A stretch of 64,000 bases of DNA from positions 46,824 to 110,823 of the forward strand of contig CABYAF010000002.1 of assembly GCA_902516925.1 (NCBI GenBank). The letters are read 5' to 3'. Positions 18,912-28,261 of this stretch are shown here, one piece after another. How positions within the stretch are numbered: position 1 is the stretch's first letter; every line of letters begins with the position of its first letter. Source of the stretch: an uncultured Bacteroidota bacterium. Lineage in GTDB: Bacteria; Bacteroidota; Bacteroidia; Flavobacteriales; Flavobacteriaceae. The translations under genes and the position numbers were made by a program. The notes beneath the pieces were generated by a model that saw only the letters and a program-made list of their open reading frames with translations, ran no database searches and was not told where the DNA came from.

Positions 18912-20252
18912 ATGACTGATTTTGGAATAATTGGAGTAGGTAGAATAGGGACAAGTTTGGCAAGAAATATGTCATCAAATGGTATTAAAGTTTCTCTATA
19001 TGATAAAAGCTTTGATACATCTACAGATATTAAAACTCATTATTCAGAATTAGAGTCTTCTTTAATATTTAATGATATAAATAAATTTATCAGCTCTATC
19101 TCATCGCCCAGAAAAGTTTTAGTTCTTGTTCCATATGGTCCCTCATTAGATGAAGTAATTTCTCTTTGTATTAAAAACCTTGATTCAAATGACATATTAA
19201 TTGATGCAGGTAATACTAACCCAACTATGAGTTTTCAAAATCATCAAAAAATTAAATCAAAAAACCTATTATATCTCGGCATGGGTGTATCAGGGGGAGT
19301 TGAAGGAGTTCTTAAAGGCCCTTCAATAATGATAGGGGGAGATTTAAAGGCATTCAAAGAAGTAAAAAATATTTTTTCTAAAATAACATCTAGTACAATC
19401 AATAGCTCAAAAAGTTTTGGATTATTTGGGGATTCTAATCAAGGTCATTTTGTTAAGATGGTTCATAATGGTATAGAATATGTTGAGATGCAACTTATAT
19501 CATCAATATATTACCTTATGATTGAATCTAATAAATACAAATATGATGATATTGCAAAAATTTTTAAAAAATGGAGTAAATCGGATTTGAATAGTTATTT
19601 ACTTGAAATATCGTCTACCAAACTTTTGGAAAAAAGAGATGGTAACTTTTTATTAGATATAATTGATGATAAAGCTGATGATAATGGAACTGGTAGGTGG
19701 ATGTTAAAATACGGAGTTGATCTTGGATGCTCATTGAGTATGCTAAATGCTGCTCTAGATTCAAGGTTTATTTCAAAAAATAATAATGTAAGATTAAAGT
19801 TCAGTAATTCAATAAAAAAAGACATTAGGGAATATAACATCAACATTAACTCATTAGCTAATGCATACAGCTTTTGTAGATTAATAAACTATGTTCAAGC
19901 ATTTTTATTAATTGACTGTGCAAATCAAAATTATGGATGGAATATAAGTATTTCAGAGTCTTTGAATGTTTGGTCAAATGGAAGCATCATAAAATCAAAT
20001 CTAATTAATACTTTATATAAAGATTATTCAGTTGATAATATACTAGATGATAAAAAAATATTCAAGACTCTTAATGAACTTAAGCCTGGACTAGTCGATA
20101 CATTAAATATTTCATTAAAAAATGACGTATCCCTTCCATGTCTTAATGAAGCATTAAGTTATGTAAATCAAATCTCAAGCTTATCTCTTAGTACTAAATT
20201 AATTCAGGCTCAACGAAATTATTTTGGTTCTCATAAAATAAAAATTAATTAA
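18912..20252 (+). CDS. gnd: 6-phosphogluconate dehydrogenase, decarboxylating (divergent)
   Basis: GVGRIGTSLARNMSSNG, LYLGMGVSGGVEGVLKGPSIMIGG, GHFVKMVHNGIEYVEMQLI, GTGRWM. Confidence 0.9.
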   Translation: MTDFGIIGVGRIGTSLARNMSSNGIKVSLYDKSFDTSTDIKTHYSELESSLIFNDINKFISSISSPRKVLVLVPYGPSLDEVISLCIKNLDSNDILIDAGNTNPTMSFQNHQKIKSKNLLYLGMGVSGGVEGVLKGPSIMIGGDLKAFKEVKNIFSKITSSTINSSKSFGLFGDSNQGHFVKMVHNGIEYVEMQLISSIYYLMIESNKYKYDDIAKIFKKWSKSDLNSYLLEISSTKLLEKRDGNFLLDIIDDKADDNGTGRWMLKYGVDLGCSLSMLNAALDSRFISKNNNVRLKFSNSIKKDIREYNININSLANAYSFCRLINYVQAFLLIDCANQNYGWNISISESLNVWSNGSIIKSNLINTLYKDYSVDNILDDKKIFKTLNELKPGLVDTLNISLKNDVSLPCLNEALSYVNQISSLSLSTKLIQAQRNYFGSHKIKIN

Positions 20253-20957
20253 TTATTTTGAAACTATATAGATTGTTGAGGCACCATAAAGTTTTCTTCT
20301 TGTTTCCACTTTTTTAAAACCTGTTTTGTAAAGCATCTCTATAAATTTATTTTTTGGAGGAAAATTTTTTGTAGAATCTAATAAATAAATGTATGCTTTC
20401 GTTTTTCCTGAAAAAATAAAAGCAATTATTGGAATGTATATTCTAGTTATTAGTGTATATAAGAATTTAATTATTGGATTTTCTGGTACTGAAGTTTCAA
20501 GTATTATTAGCTTTCCATCTTTCTTTAGAACTCTATAACTTTCACTCAAGCCTTTATCCAAATTACTAAAGTTTCTGACTCCATATCCAATTGATATAAT
20601 GTCAAAGTGGTTGTCGTTAAAAACTAAATTCTCCGCTTCACAAGTTTTAAGATTTATATTATCAATTTTTAACTCATTAATTTTTTTATGAGCAATTTTA
20701 AGCATATTACCTGATATATCGACTCCCTCAATTTTTGAGCCATTAATTTTGCTTAGGTTAATTGCAATATCTCCTGTTCCAGTTGCAATATCAAGGATTC
20801 TTTTAGGAGATGAAGCTATTGCAATTTCAGCTATTTCTTTTTTCCATTTCGAATGATTTCTGAAAGTCATTAAATCATTCATAAAATCATATTCATTTGA
20901 TATAGATTCAAAAATATTTTTTATACGCACAAAATTTGTGGATTTGCTATTGTTCAT
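20253..20957 (-). CDS. ubiE: Demethylmenaquinone / ubiquinone methyltransferase
   Basis: YDFMNDLMTFRNHSKWKKE, LDIATGTGDIAINLSK, GYGVRNFSNLDKGLSESYRVLK. Confidence 0.94.
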   Translation of the reverse strand: MNNSKSTNFVRIKNIFESISNEYDFMNDLMTFRNHSKWKKEIAEIAIASSPKRILDIATGTGDIAINLSKINGSKIEGVDISGNMLKIAHKKINELKIDNINLKTCEAENLVFNDNHFDIISIGYGVRNFSNLDKGLSESYRVLKKDGKLIILETSVPENPIIKFLYTLITRIYIPIIAFIFSGKTKAYIYLLDSTKNFPPKNKFIEMLYKTGFKKVETRRKLYGASTIYIVSK

Positions 20958-20959
20958 TC

Positions 20960-21721
20960 TTATCTTATTGACTTTATAAATGAATCTATTGAATCTACAC
21001 CATTTTCATGAAGATTTTTGATAAATGCTGATCCAATTATTGCACCTTTTGAATACCCGATAGCGGCATCAAATGTCTCTTTATTTCCAACACCAAAACC
21101 AATAATTCTTGGTGTATCTAAGTTCATTTTCTCAATTCTTTCAAAATAATTAATTTGTTCTGTGCTAAAAGAATCCTTTGAACCAGTAATACTTGATGAA
21201 CTCACCATATAAATAAACCCATTAGATATAGAGTCAATCTTTCTAATTCTTCTATCTGATGTTTGAGGAGCTATTAAAAACATATTATAAAGCTGATTTT
21301 TTTCAAATACTGATTTATAATTTTCTTCATAATAATCAATTGGTAAGTCAGGTATTATTAATCCATCAATTCCAATTTCACTACATTTTTTACAAAAGGC
21401 CTCAACACCATATTGAAGCATAGGATTAAAATACCCCATAATAATTAATGGAATGGAGACTTTATCTCTTATCCTTTTTAATTGATCAAACAGTATATTA
21501 GTATTCATTCCATTTTTAATTGCAATAGTAGAGCTATCTTGAATTGTTGGTCCATCAGCTAGTGGATCACTAAATGGTAGGCCGATTTCAACCATATCAA
21601 CACCTGATTCCTGTAACTTAATAATAATATCTTTCGTATCACTTAAATTAGGGTATCCAGCTGTAAAGTATATGGACAATAACTTCCTATCCTCTTCTAA
21701 TTTCTTGTCTATTCTATTCAT
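20960..21721 (-). CDS. trpA: Tryptophan synthase alpha subunit
   Basis: YFTAGYPNLSDT, DMVEIGLPFSDPLADGPTIQ, IIGSAFIK. Confidence 0.97.
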   Translation of the reverse strand: MNRIDKKLEEDRKLLSIYFTAGYPNLSDTKDIIIKLQESGVDMVEIGLPFSDPLADGPTIQDSSTIAIKNGMNTNILFDQLKRIRDKVSIPLIIMGYFNPMLQYGVEAFCKKCSEIGIDGLIIPDLPIDYYEENYKSVFEKNQLYNMFLIAPQTSDRRIRKIDSISNGFIYMVSSSSITGSKDSFSTEQINYFERIEKMNLDTPRIIGFGVGNKETFDAAIGYSKGAIIGSAFIKNLHENGVDSIDSFIKSIR

Positions 21722-22902
21722 TATAAATTAAAATAATCAATGTATGTATTCAAATCCTTATCCCCTCTACCCGAGAAGTTCAAAACTATAATATCATTAG
21801 GTTTAAAATCTAGATATTTAAATGCAGCAAAAGCATGCGCAGTTTCTATTGCAGGTATAATTCCTTCAAGTTTTGAGACCTCAAGTCCTGCAAGCATTGC
21901 ATCACTATCTGTTATTGACATAAATTCTGCTCTTTTGCTTTCAAGTAAATGAGCATGAAGCGGACCTACTCCTGGATAATCAAGACCAGCTGAAATAGAA
22001 TAGGGTTCAACTATTTGTCCATCTTTAGTCTGCATTAATAGTGTTTTACTTCCATGAATAATACCAGTTTTTCCAAGAACTGATGTTGCAGCACTTTTAC
22101 CAGATTTAATACCTTCTCCAGCTGCCTCAACTGAAATAATTTTTACTTTTTCATCTTCTAAATAATGATAATATAAACCAGCAGCATTGCTTCCACCTCC
22201 AATATTAGCTATTAAATAATCAGGATATTCAGTTCCCTCTTTATCACGTAATTGAGACTTTATCTCTTCCGAAACTACAGATTGAAACTTAGCAACCATA
22301 TCAGGATAAGGATGTGGACCTACTACTGAACCAATTATGTAGTGAGTTGTTATAGGATTATTAATCCAATCCCTAATTGCTTCATTAGTCGCGTCTTTTA
22401 GTGTTTTGCTACCTGACTCAGCTGCAACTATTGATGCTCCTAACATTTTCATTCTAGCAACATTTGGAGCTTGTCTTTTGATATCAATTGCACCCATATA
22501 TATTACACACTCAATTCCTGCTAATGCACAAACTGTTGCAGTCGCTACTCCATGTTGACCAGCGCCTGTTTCAGCAATAATTCTTTTTTTTCCTAATCTT
22601 TTAGCGAGTAAAATTTGACCAACCGTGTTGTTTATTTTGTGTGCTCCAGTATGACACAAATCTTCTCTTTTGAAATAAATTTTACATTTATATTTCTCTG
22701 ACATTCTTTCAGCAAAATATAGTGGAGTAGGCCTTCCTACATAATCCTTTAAAAGATTATTATAATCCTTTTGAAAATTAGAATCATTAATAATCTCATT
22801 GTAATTTTTTTCTAATTCGTCTAGATTTGGAAATAGCATTTCAGGTACAAAAGCACCTCCGTAATTTCCATAAAATCCTTTTTTATCTACTGTATATTTC
22901 AT
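21721..22902 (-). CDS. trpB: Tryptophan synthase beta subunit
   Basis: GNYGGAFVPEMLFPNL, REDLCHTGAHKINNTVGQ, ANIGGGSNAAGLYYHYL. Confidence 0.98.
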   Translation of the reverse strand: MKYTVDKKGFYGNYGGAFVPEMLFPNLDELEKNYNEIINDSNFQKDYNNLLKDYVGRPTPLYFAERMSEKYKCKIYFKREDLCHTGAHKINNTVGQILLAKRLGKKRIIAETGAGQHGVATATVCALAGIECVIYMGAIDIKRQAPNVARMKMLGASIVAAESGSKTLKDATNEAIRDWINNPITTHYIIGSVVGPHPYPDMVAKFQSVVSEEIKSQLRDKEGTEYPDYLIANIGGGSNAAGLYYHYLEDEKVKIISVEAAGEGIKSGKSAATSVLGKTGIIHGSKTLLMQTKDGQIVEPYSISAGLDYPGVGPLHAHLLESKRAEFMSITDSDAMLAGLEVSKLEGIIPAIETAHAFAAFKYLDFKPNDIIVLNFSGRGDKDLNTYIDYFNL

Positions 22903-23518
22903 TTTTTATTGTTTCTATAAAAGTTTTTAATTCATCAATTTTCTTTAAATAGTTTTTATCCTCAAATTTACTATTAACATCAATACCATATAGAGGAAGA
23001 TCCATTTTAAAAAGCTCAATTAGTGATTCAATTGAATGGAGTCCTATTCCACCACTAATAAAAAATTCTTTTTTTAATTTATATTTTTTTAAATTTTCCC
23101 AATTGAACGATTTCCCTGTTCCACCAGGAAGTTCTGATTTTGAATCAAATAAAAATAAATCACAATAGTTTTCATAATTTTTTAAAACAGAAAAATCAAA
23201 ATCATCATCTATCCTGAAAGATTTAATTACTTGAGTTCCTCTATCTATAATATTTTTACAATACTGAGGAGACTCTTCTCCATGCAATTGAACACATGCT
23301 AAATTATGTTCATTGATTCTATTAAATACATCATCTATTTTAGAGTTAAAAAAAATACCTGTTTTTTTAATTTCTTTTTTTAGTTTTGGACTTGCATCTT
23401 TTAAATATCTGACGGATTTTTCCCAAAAGATATGACCAATATAATCTGGATTTAACTCCGCTACTTTATGGATATTTTTTTCGTTAAATAATCCGCAAAC
23501 TTTAAATTTCATTTTCAA
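22883..23518 (-). CDS. trpF: Phosphoribosylanthranilate isomerase
   Basis: KFKVCGLFNEKNIHKVAELNPDYIGHIF, VQLHGEESPQYC, GGTGKSFNW. Confidence 0.95.
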   Translation of the reverse strand: MKMKFKVCGLFNEKNIHKVAELNPDYIGHIFWEKSVRYLKDASPKLKKEIKKTGIFFNSKIDDVFNRINEHNLACVQLHGEESPQYCKNIIDRGTQVIKSFRIDDDFDFSVLKNYENYCDLFLFDSKSELPGGTGKSFNWENLKKYKLKKEFFISGGIGLHSIESLIELFKMDLPLYGIDVNSKFEDKNYLKKIDELKTFIETIKNEIYSR

Positions 23519-24293
23519 CCTTTTTTATAAAATTATAAGCTGAAATCATAGGATCGCTAGTTTTCATAAAATTTTCACCTATTAAAAATCCCTGATAACC
23601 AATTTCTCTAAGTCTTAATATTGATTCAACTTTGCTAATGCCACTTTCAGATATCTTAACAAATTGATCAGGAATTTTATCAAAGAGTTTTTCACTGTTC
23701 ATTATGTCAACTTCTAAAGTGTCAAGATCTCTATTATTGACTCCAATTATGTCAATATCATCACTTGATATTTTTTTCAATTCATCAAAAGAATGAATCT
23801 CAACTAATACCTCCAGATCTAAACTCTTTGCTAACGAACTTAATCTTGATATTTCTTCTGATTTCAGAATTGATGCAATAAGTAATATTGCATCAGATCC
23901 AATGGATTTTGCTTCAATTACTTGATATTCACTGACTATAAATTCTTTTCTAAGAATTGGTATATCCAAAATTTCTCTTGTTTCAATTATGTCACTAATG
24001 TCTCCATCAAAATATTTTTTGTTAGTTAAGATCGATACCCCAACAGCTCCCGCATTTTGGTATCCTTTGATAACATCTATAATACTTGTTTCATAATTAA
24101 TATTATTATTTGACGGTGATTTTCTTTTAAACTCACAAATTATTCCACTTGGACTATTTAAGATTGAATTTTTTAAAGAAATACATTGTCTTGAGAATAA
24201 ACTTCTTTTTTCTAGTAATGATACTGGAATTTTAGAGGATAAATTCTTTAACTCAATTTTTTTATCTTCAACAATCTTATCTAAAATTTTCAT
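23502..24293 (-). CDS. trpC: Indole-3-glycerol phosphate synthase
   Basis: ICEFKRKSPSNNNIN, GAVGVSILTNKKYFDG, ILRKEFIVSEYQ, IGVNNRDLDTLEVD. Confidence 0.97.
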   Translation of the reverse strand: MKILDKIVEDKKIELKNLSSKIPVSLLEKRSLFSRQCISLKNSILNSPSGIICEFKRKSPSNNNINYETSIIDVIKGYQNAGAVGVSILTNKKYFDGDISDIIETREILDIPILRKEFIVSEYQVIEAKSIGSDAILLIASILKSEEISRLSSLAKSLDLEVLVEIHSFDELKKISSDDIDIIGVNNRDLDTLEVDIMNSEKLFDKIPDQFVKISESGISKVESILRLREIGYQGFLIGENFMKTSDPMISAYNFIKKVENEI

Positions 24294-25297
24294 TTCATTA
24301 TCTCTTTTAATTTATTGAACGAATCTATTGCTTTACCAGATTTTAATGATTCTTTTGCAGCTTCAAATCCTTCTGAAATACTAATATTTTTTGAAGTTGA
24401 AATAGCAACACCTGCATTAGCGCATACAACATTATTTTGGCTTTCTGACCCAGTACCATTTAGAACATTCATAAATATTTTAGAGGATGAGGGGATATCA
24501 ACTCCACCTATGATTTCATCTGGTTTTATATTCTCTAGTCCAAATTCCTTTGATGAATAATTTTTTTCAGAGCTATTAGAATATATTTTTGTATCGTTTG
24601 TTAGTGAAATTTCATCATATCCATCCAATGAGTATATAATACTATATTTTTTATCAGTTTTTTGAAGTAGGTAATTATAAATTCTTGCTAGCTCTAGATT
24701 AAAAACACCAACAATTTGTTTCTTAGGCATTGAAGGGTTTACTAATGGACCTAGCATATTGAAGAAAGTTTTCATACCAAGCTCTTTTCTGATTGGTGCA
24801 ACATTTTTCATTGCAGGATGAAATAAGGGTGCATGAAGAAAACATATTCCAGATTTATCAATTGCTTTTTTTAAAACTTCATAATCATTAGTAAACTTTA
24901 TACCTAGGGATTCCAATACATTACTTGAGCCACATCCAGAGGAAACACCATAATTTCCATGTTTTGCGACCTTACATCCAGACCCAGCAGTCACAAAAGA
25001 AGCCAAAGTTGAAATATTAAAAGTATCCTTTCCGTCTCCTCCGGTTCCACATAAATCAATTGTATCAAATTCTTTTAAATCAACTTTTATACAAAGTTCA
25101 ATTAAGGCATCTTTAAAACCCTTGAGTTCTTGTAGAGTTATATTTCTCATCATATAAACTGTGAGAAAAGATGATATCTGGCTATTATTTAGCTCACCAT
25201 TAGAAATCTTAATTAGAATATCTCTTGATTCAACCTCACTCAGGGTTTTATATTTAATCAATCTATTTAGAATTTCCTTCATAGTGTTTTTGTCCAA
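24290..25297 (-). CDS. trpD: Anthranilate phosphoribosyltransferase
   Basis: DLCGTGGDGKDTFNISTLASFV, KHGNYGVSSGCGSSNVLE, GMKTFFNMLGPLVNP. Confidence 0.97.
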   Translation of the reverse strand: MDKNTMKEILNRLIKYKTLSEVESRDILIKISNGELNNSQISSFLTVYMMRNITLQELKGFKDALIELCIKVDLKEFDTIDLCGTGGDGKDTFNISTLASFVTAGSGCKVAKHGNYGVSSGCGSSNVLESLGIKFTNDYEVLKKAIDKSGICFLHAPLFHPAMKNVAPIRKELGMKTFFNMLGPLVNPSMPKKQIVGVFNLELARIYNYLLQKTDKKYSIIYSLDGYDEISLTNDTKIYSNSSEKNYSSKEFGLENIKPDEIIGGVDIPSSSKIFMNVLNGTGSESQNNVVCANAGVAISTSKNISISEGFEAAKESLKSGKAIDSFNKLKEIMK

Positions 25298-25845
25298 TTT
25301 TTAATTATGGTCTTTCCGTATGGAGTCAAAATTGACTCTGGATGAAACTGTACACCACGAACAGCATAGTTAATATGTCTCAATGACATAACTTGATTGT
25401 TTTCATCCTCAGATGTTATTAAAAGTTCTTCTGGTAATGGTTTTTTCACAATCCAAGAATGGTACCTTCCTACTTCAATGGATTCTGGAATATTATTAAA
25501 AATTTCATCATTTTTTTTACAATTAATTTTAGTTGCAACACCATGATAAACTTCTTCCATATTTTCAATCTTTCCACCAAAAACTTCAACAATAGCTTGC
25601 TGACCAAGGCAAACTCCTAATATATTTTTATATTTAAAATACTTTTTAATTACTTCTTTAGTCATTCCAGCTTCGTCAGGAATGCCTGGGCCTGGAGAAA
25701 TTAATATTCCATCATATTCTTTAATTTCATTTATATCGAACATATCATTTCTCTTGGTTACTACTTTACACCCCAGCTCCTCTAGATAGTGAGACAGATT
25801 ATAAGTAAATGAGTCATAATTATCTATTAAAAATATTTTTTTCAT
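25279..25845 (-). CDS. trpG: Anthranilate synthase component II (glutamine amidotransferase)
   Basis: IDNYDSFTYNLSHYLEELG, LISPGPGIPDEAG, GVCLGQQAIVEVFGG, VQFHPESILTPYG. Confidence 0.97.
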   Translation of the reverse strand: MKKIFLIDNYDSFTYNLSHYLEELGCKVVTKRNDMFDINEIKEYDGILISPGPGIPDEAGMTKEVIKKYFKYKNILGVCLGQQAIVEVFGGKIENMEEVYHGVATKINCKKNDEIFNNIPESIEVGRYHSWIVKKPLPEELLITSEDENNQVMSLRHINYAVRGVQFHPESILTPYGKTIIKNWTKTL

Positions 25846-27245
25846 TTTATGTTTTCAGCATTTTTTAGAGCATGATCTAATGCTCCTAATTTATTATACA
25901 CTTCTTGAAGTTCATCTTGAGGCTTAGATTTTATGACTATACCAGCTCCTGCTTGATAGCTTAGTTCATTATTTTTACTAAAAAAAGATCTAATGATAAT
26001 TGCATGGTTAAAATTTCCTTTGAAGTCCATATATCCAATGGCTCCACCATAAAAATTTCTATTTATTTTTTCATACTTTTCAATTAATGTTAAAGCTTTG
26101 TGTTTTGGAGCTCCTGAAAGTGTTCCTGCTGGAAATGTATCCATTACAACTTGAAAAATTTTGGATGTATCTTTTAAATTGGCAGTAACCTTTGACACTA
26201 AATGAATTACATGAGAGAAAAATTGAATTTCTCTGTTTTTCTCAACTTTTACATCACTACCATTTCTACTTAAGTCATTTCTTGCTAGATCTACCAACAT
26301 TATATGCTCAGAGTTTTCTTTTGGGTCCACAGACAATTCCTTTGCTCTTTCTTCATCTCTCTTGTCATCACCAGATCTTTTAAATGTTCCAGCAATTGGA
26401 TGAATTTCTGCTTTTCCATTATTAATTATTATCTGAGCCTCAGGGGAGCTGCCAAAAATCTTAAAATTTCCATAATCAAAGAAAAATAAATAGGGTGAGG
26501 GGTTAATAGACCTTAAAGATCTGTATACATTGAACTCATCACCCTCAAATTTTTGATTAAACCTTCTTGACAAGACAAGCTGAAAGACATCACCTCTTTT
26601 GCAATGCTCTTTTGCTTTTGCTACATATTCTAAAAATTCTTCATCACTAATATTAGATGTTTTTTCACCTATATTTTTATAATTAAATGTTGAATAGCTC
26701 TTAGAATTAATTATATCATCAACTTCTTTTATATTATTTGAATCATCATGAGAATTACAAAAAATATGTGCTTCATGATTAAATAGACTAATTGCAATTA
26801 TATTTTGGTAAAATCCATAATAAATATCAGGAATATCAAAATCACTTTTTTTAGAGCTAAAATTGATATCCTCTTGATATTTAACTGATTCATGTGACAT
26901 GTAACCAAACAATCCATTTGTAATAAACTTTGAATTAGTCTTCTCAGTATCAAAACTGTCTAAGTAGTTGTTTAAGTAATATGTAATACTTTTATCAGCA
27001 TCCATATTGATAGTATCAACTTTACATCCAGGTAGTTTTTGATTTAAAACATGATCTTTAACCTCAAACAATCCAGTTTGATTAAAACATATAAATGAAT
27101 AATTATTACCTGCTTGCATATAATCACTACTTTCCAAGAGTATACTATTTGGAAACCTATCTCTAATCTTGAGGTAAACTTCAACAGGAGTTATAGTATC
27201 AGCTATAATTTTTTTAGAATATGTATTTATTTTTATTGTTTTCAT
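25842..27245 (-). CDS. trpE: Anthranilate synthase component I
   Basis: 467 aa chorismate-binding enzyme; GDVFQLVLSRRF, HPIAGTFKRSGDDKRDEE, GAGIVIKSKPQDE; first gene of trpEGDCFBA. Confidence 0.96.
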   Translation of the reverse strand: MKTIKINTYSKKIIADTITPVEVYLKIRDRFPNSILLESSDYMQAGNNYSFICFNQTGLFEVKDHVLNQKLPGCKVDTINMDADKSITYYLNNYLDSFDTEKTNSKFITNGLFGYMSHESVKYQEDINFSSKKSDFDIPDIYYGFYQNIIAISLFNHEAHIFCNSHDDSNNIKEVDDIINSKSYSTFNYKNIGEKTSNISDEEFLEYVAKAKEHCKRGDVFQLVLSRRFNQKFEGDEFNVYRSLRSINPSPYLFFFDYGNFKIFGSSPEAQIIINNGKAEIHPIAGTFKRSGDDKRDEERAKELSVDPKENSEHIMLVDLARNDLSRNGSDVKVEKNREIQFFSHVIHLVSKVTANLKDTSKIFQVVMDTFPAGTLSGAPKHKALTLIEKYEKINRNFYGGAIGYMDFKGNFNHAIIIRSFFSKNNELSYQAGAGIVIKSKPQDELQEVYNKLGALDHALKNAENIK

Positions 27246-27248
27246 AGC

Positions 27249-27276
27249 AAAAAAAAAGCCTGTCGTGAGACAAGCT
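27249..27276 (-). terminator. Intrinsic terminator / trp attenuator hairpin
   Basis: Minus strand AGCTTGTC-TCAC-GACAGGCT followed by TTTTTTTTT: 8-bp stem with one GU, 4-nt loop, 9 T, ending 3 nt before the trpE ATG. Confidence 0.9.
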
Positions 27277-27304
27277 ATTATACAACAGTTTTATTCACGA
27301 TTAA

Positions 27305-27349
27305 TCAGATTTCGTAATTCCACCACCAGTATTTTTTAATTAATTTCAT
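27305..27349 (-). CDS. trpL: trp operon leader peptide MKLIKKYWWWNYEI*
   Basis: Minus-strand ATGAAATTAATTAAAAAATACTGGTGGTGGAATTACGAAATCTGA: three tandem TGG codons in 14, located between an upstream ORF stop and an attenuator hairpin before trpE. Confidence 0.9.
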   Translation of the reverse strand: MKLIKKYWWWNYEI

Positions 27350-27576
27350 TAGGCAAATATAAAATAAAAACAAAATAAACCTAAAGAAACAAAACCTATA
27401 ATTATAAATATTGCAGTAGATATGAGTTTTAGATGCTTTTTTGTACCCTCAGCCATGTCCATAGTTTCAAGCTGAGGCTCATTAACATCCTTCAGTTCAT
27501 TTATAGATAGAAAAGTTGCTGCAACAACTGCACCAGTACAAACTAAACCCATTATAAAAATAAAAGTATCTCCCAT
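27349..27576 (-). CDS. Small two-TM protein of unknown function
   Basis: 75 aa; two hydrophobic segments; stop codon overlaps the trpL ATG (TAATG). Confidence 0.65.
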   Translation of the reverse strand: MGDTFIFIMGLVCTGAVVAATFLSINELKDVNEPQLETMDMAEGTKKHLKLISTAIFIIIGFVSLGLFCFYFIFA

Positions 27577-27577
27577 T

Positions 27578-27772
27578 TTATTTGTTTAACATCTGTTTAA
27601 AGTAACAACCAAAAGAAAGAATTGAGGGAACCCATAACCCAACAAATAGTCCTTCATCTTTATAACCATAAAACCATAAAGAAACTGATAAGACAAAAGA
27701 GATAAATGCAGCACCAATTAAAAAGATATCAGATTTTTGAAAATATTTCATAGATAGTATATTTAAGCCCAA
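27578..27772 (-). CDS. Small two-TM protein of unknown function
   Basis: 64 aa; MKYFQKSDIFLIGAAFISFVLSVSLWFYGYKDEGLFVGLWVPSILSFG; 1 nt upstream of the next ORF. Confidence 0.6.
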   Translation of the reverse strand: MGLNILSMKYFQKSDIFLIGAAFISFVLSVSLWFYGYKDEGLFVGLWVPSILSFGCYFKQMLNK

Positions 27773-27860
27773 AATACATAATTAGAATTACATTAAAAAA
27801 AGTATAACTCAAGTTTTTTTTAAAATACTATTTGATTTTCTTATTTTACCAAAAAAAAAC

Positions 27861-28169
27861 ATGATAAATGTAACTTCAGATGAACTGATAGAGAGATTAA
27901 AAAAAGATAAAAATTCTTATTTATTGGATGTTAGAACAGCTGATGAATTTGAAGATTCACACATTCCTGATTCTAAGCTTCTAAATATTAGAGATCCTCA
28001 ATTATTTATGGATGGTATCCAAAAGTTAGATAAAACCAAAAACTATTATGTTTATTGTCACTCTGGAGTAAGAAGTGTTCAGGCATGTCAGATAATGAAT
28101 TCTTTTGGATTTGAAAATCTTTATAATTTATTAGGTGGAATTTCTGAATGGACTGGTTCAAAAAAATAA
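27861..28169 (+). CDS. Single-domain rhodanese-like protein
   Basis: LLDVRTADEFEDSHIPDSKLLNI, YVYCHSGVRSVQACQIM (active-site Cys loop CHSGVRS). Confidence 0.93.
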   Translation: MINVTSDELIERLKKDKNSYLLDVRTADEFEDSHIPDSKLLNIRDPQLFMDGIQKLDKTKNYYVYCHSGVRSVQACQIMNSFGFENLYNLLGGISEWTGSKK

Positions 28170-28261
28170 ATTAATTAAGCATTTTTTTTATTTATCAATT
28201 ATTACTCATCTCCTGGGATTTATTTTATATTTGAATCTTATAAAAGATTTTGATAGAAACT

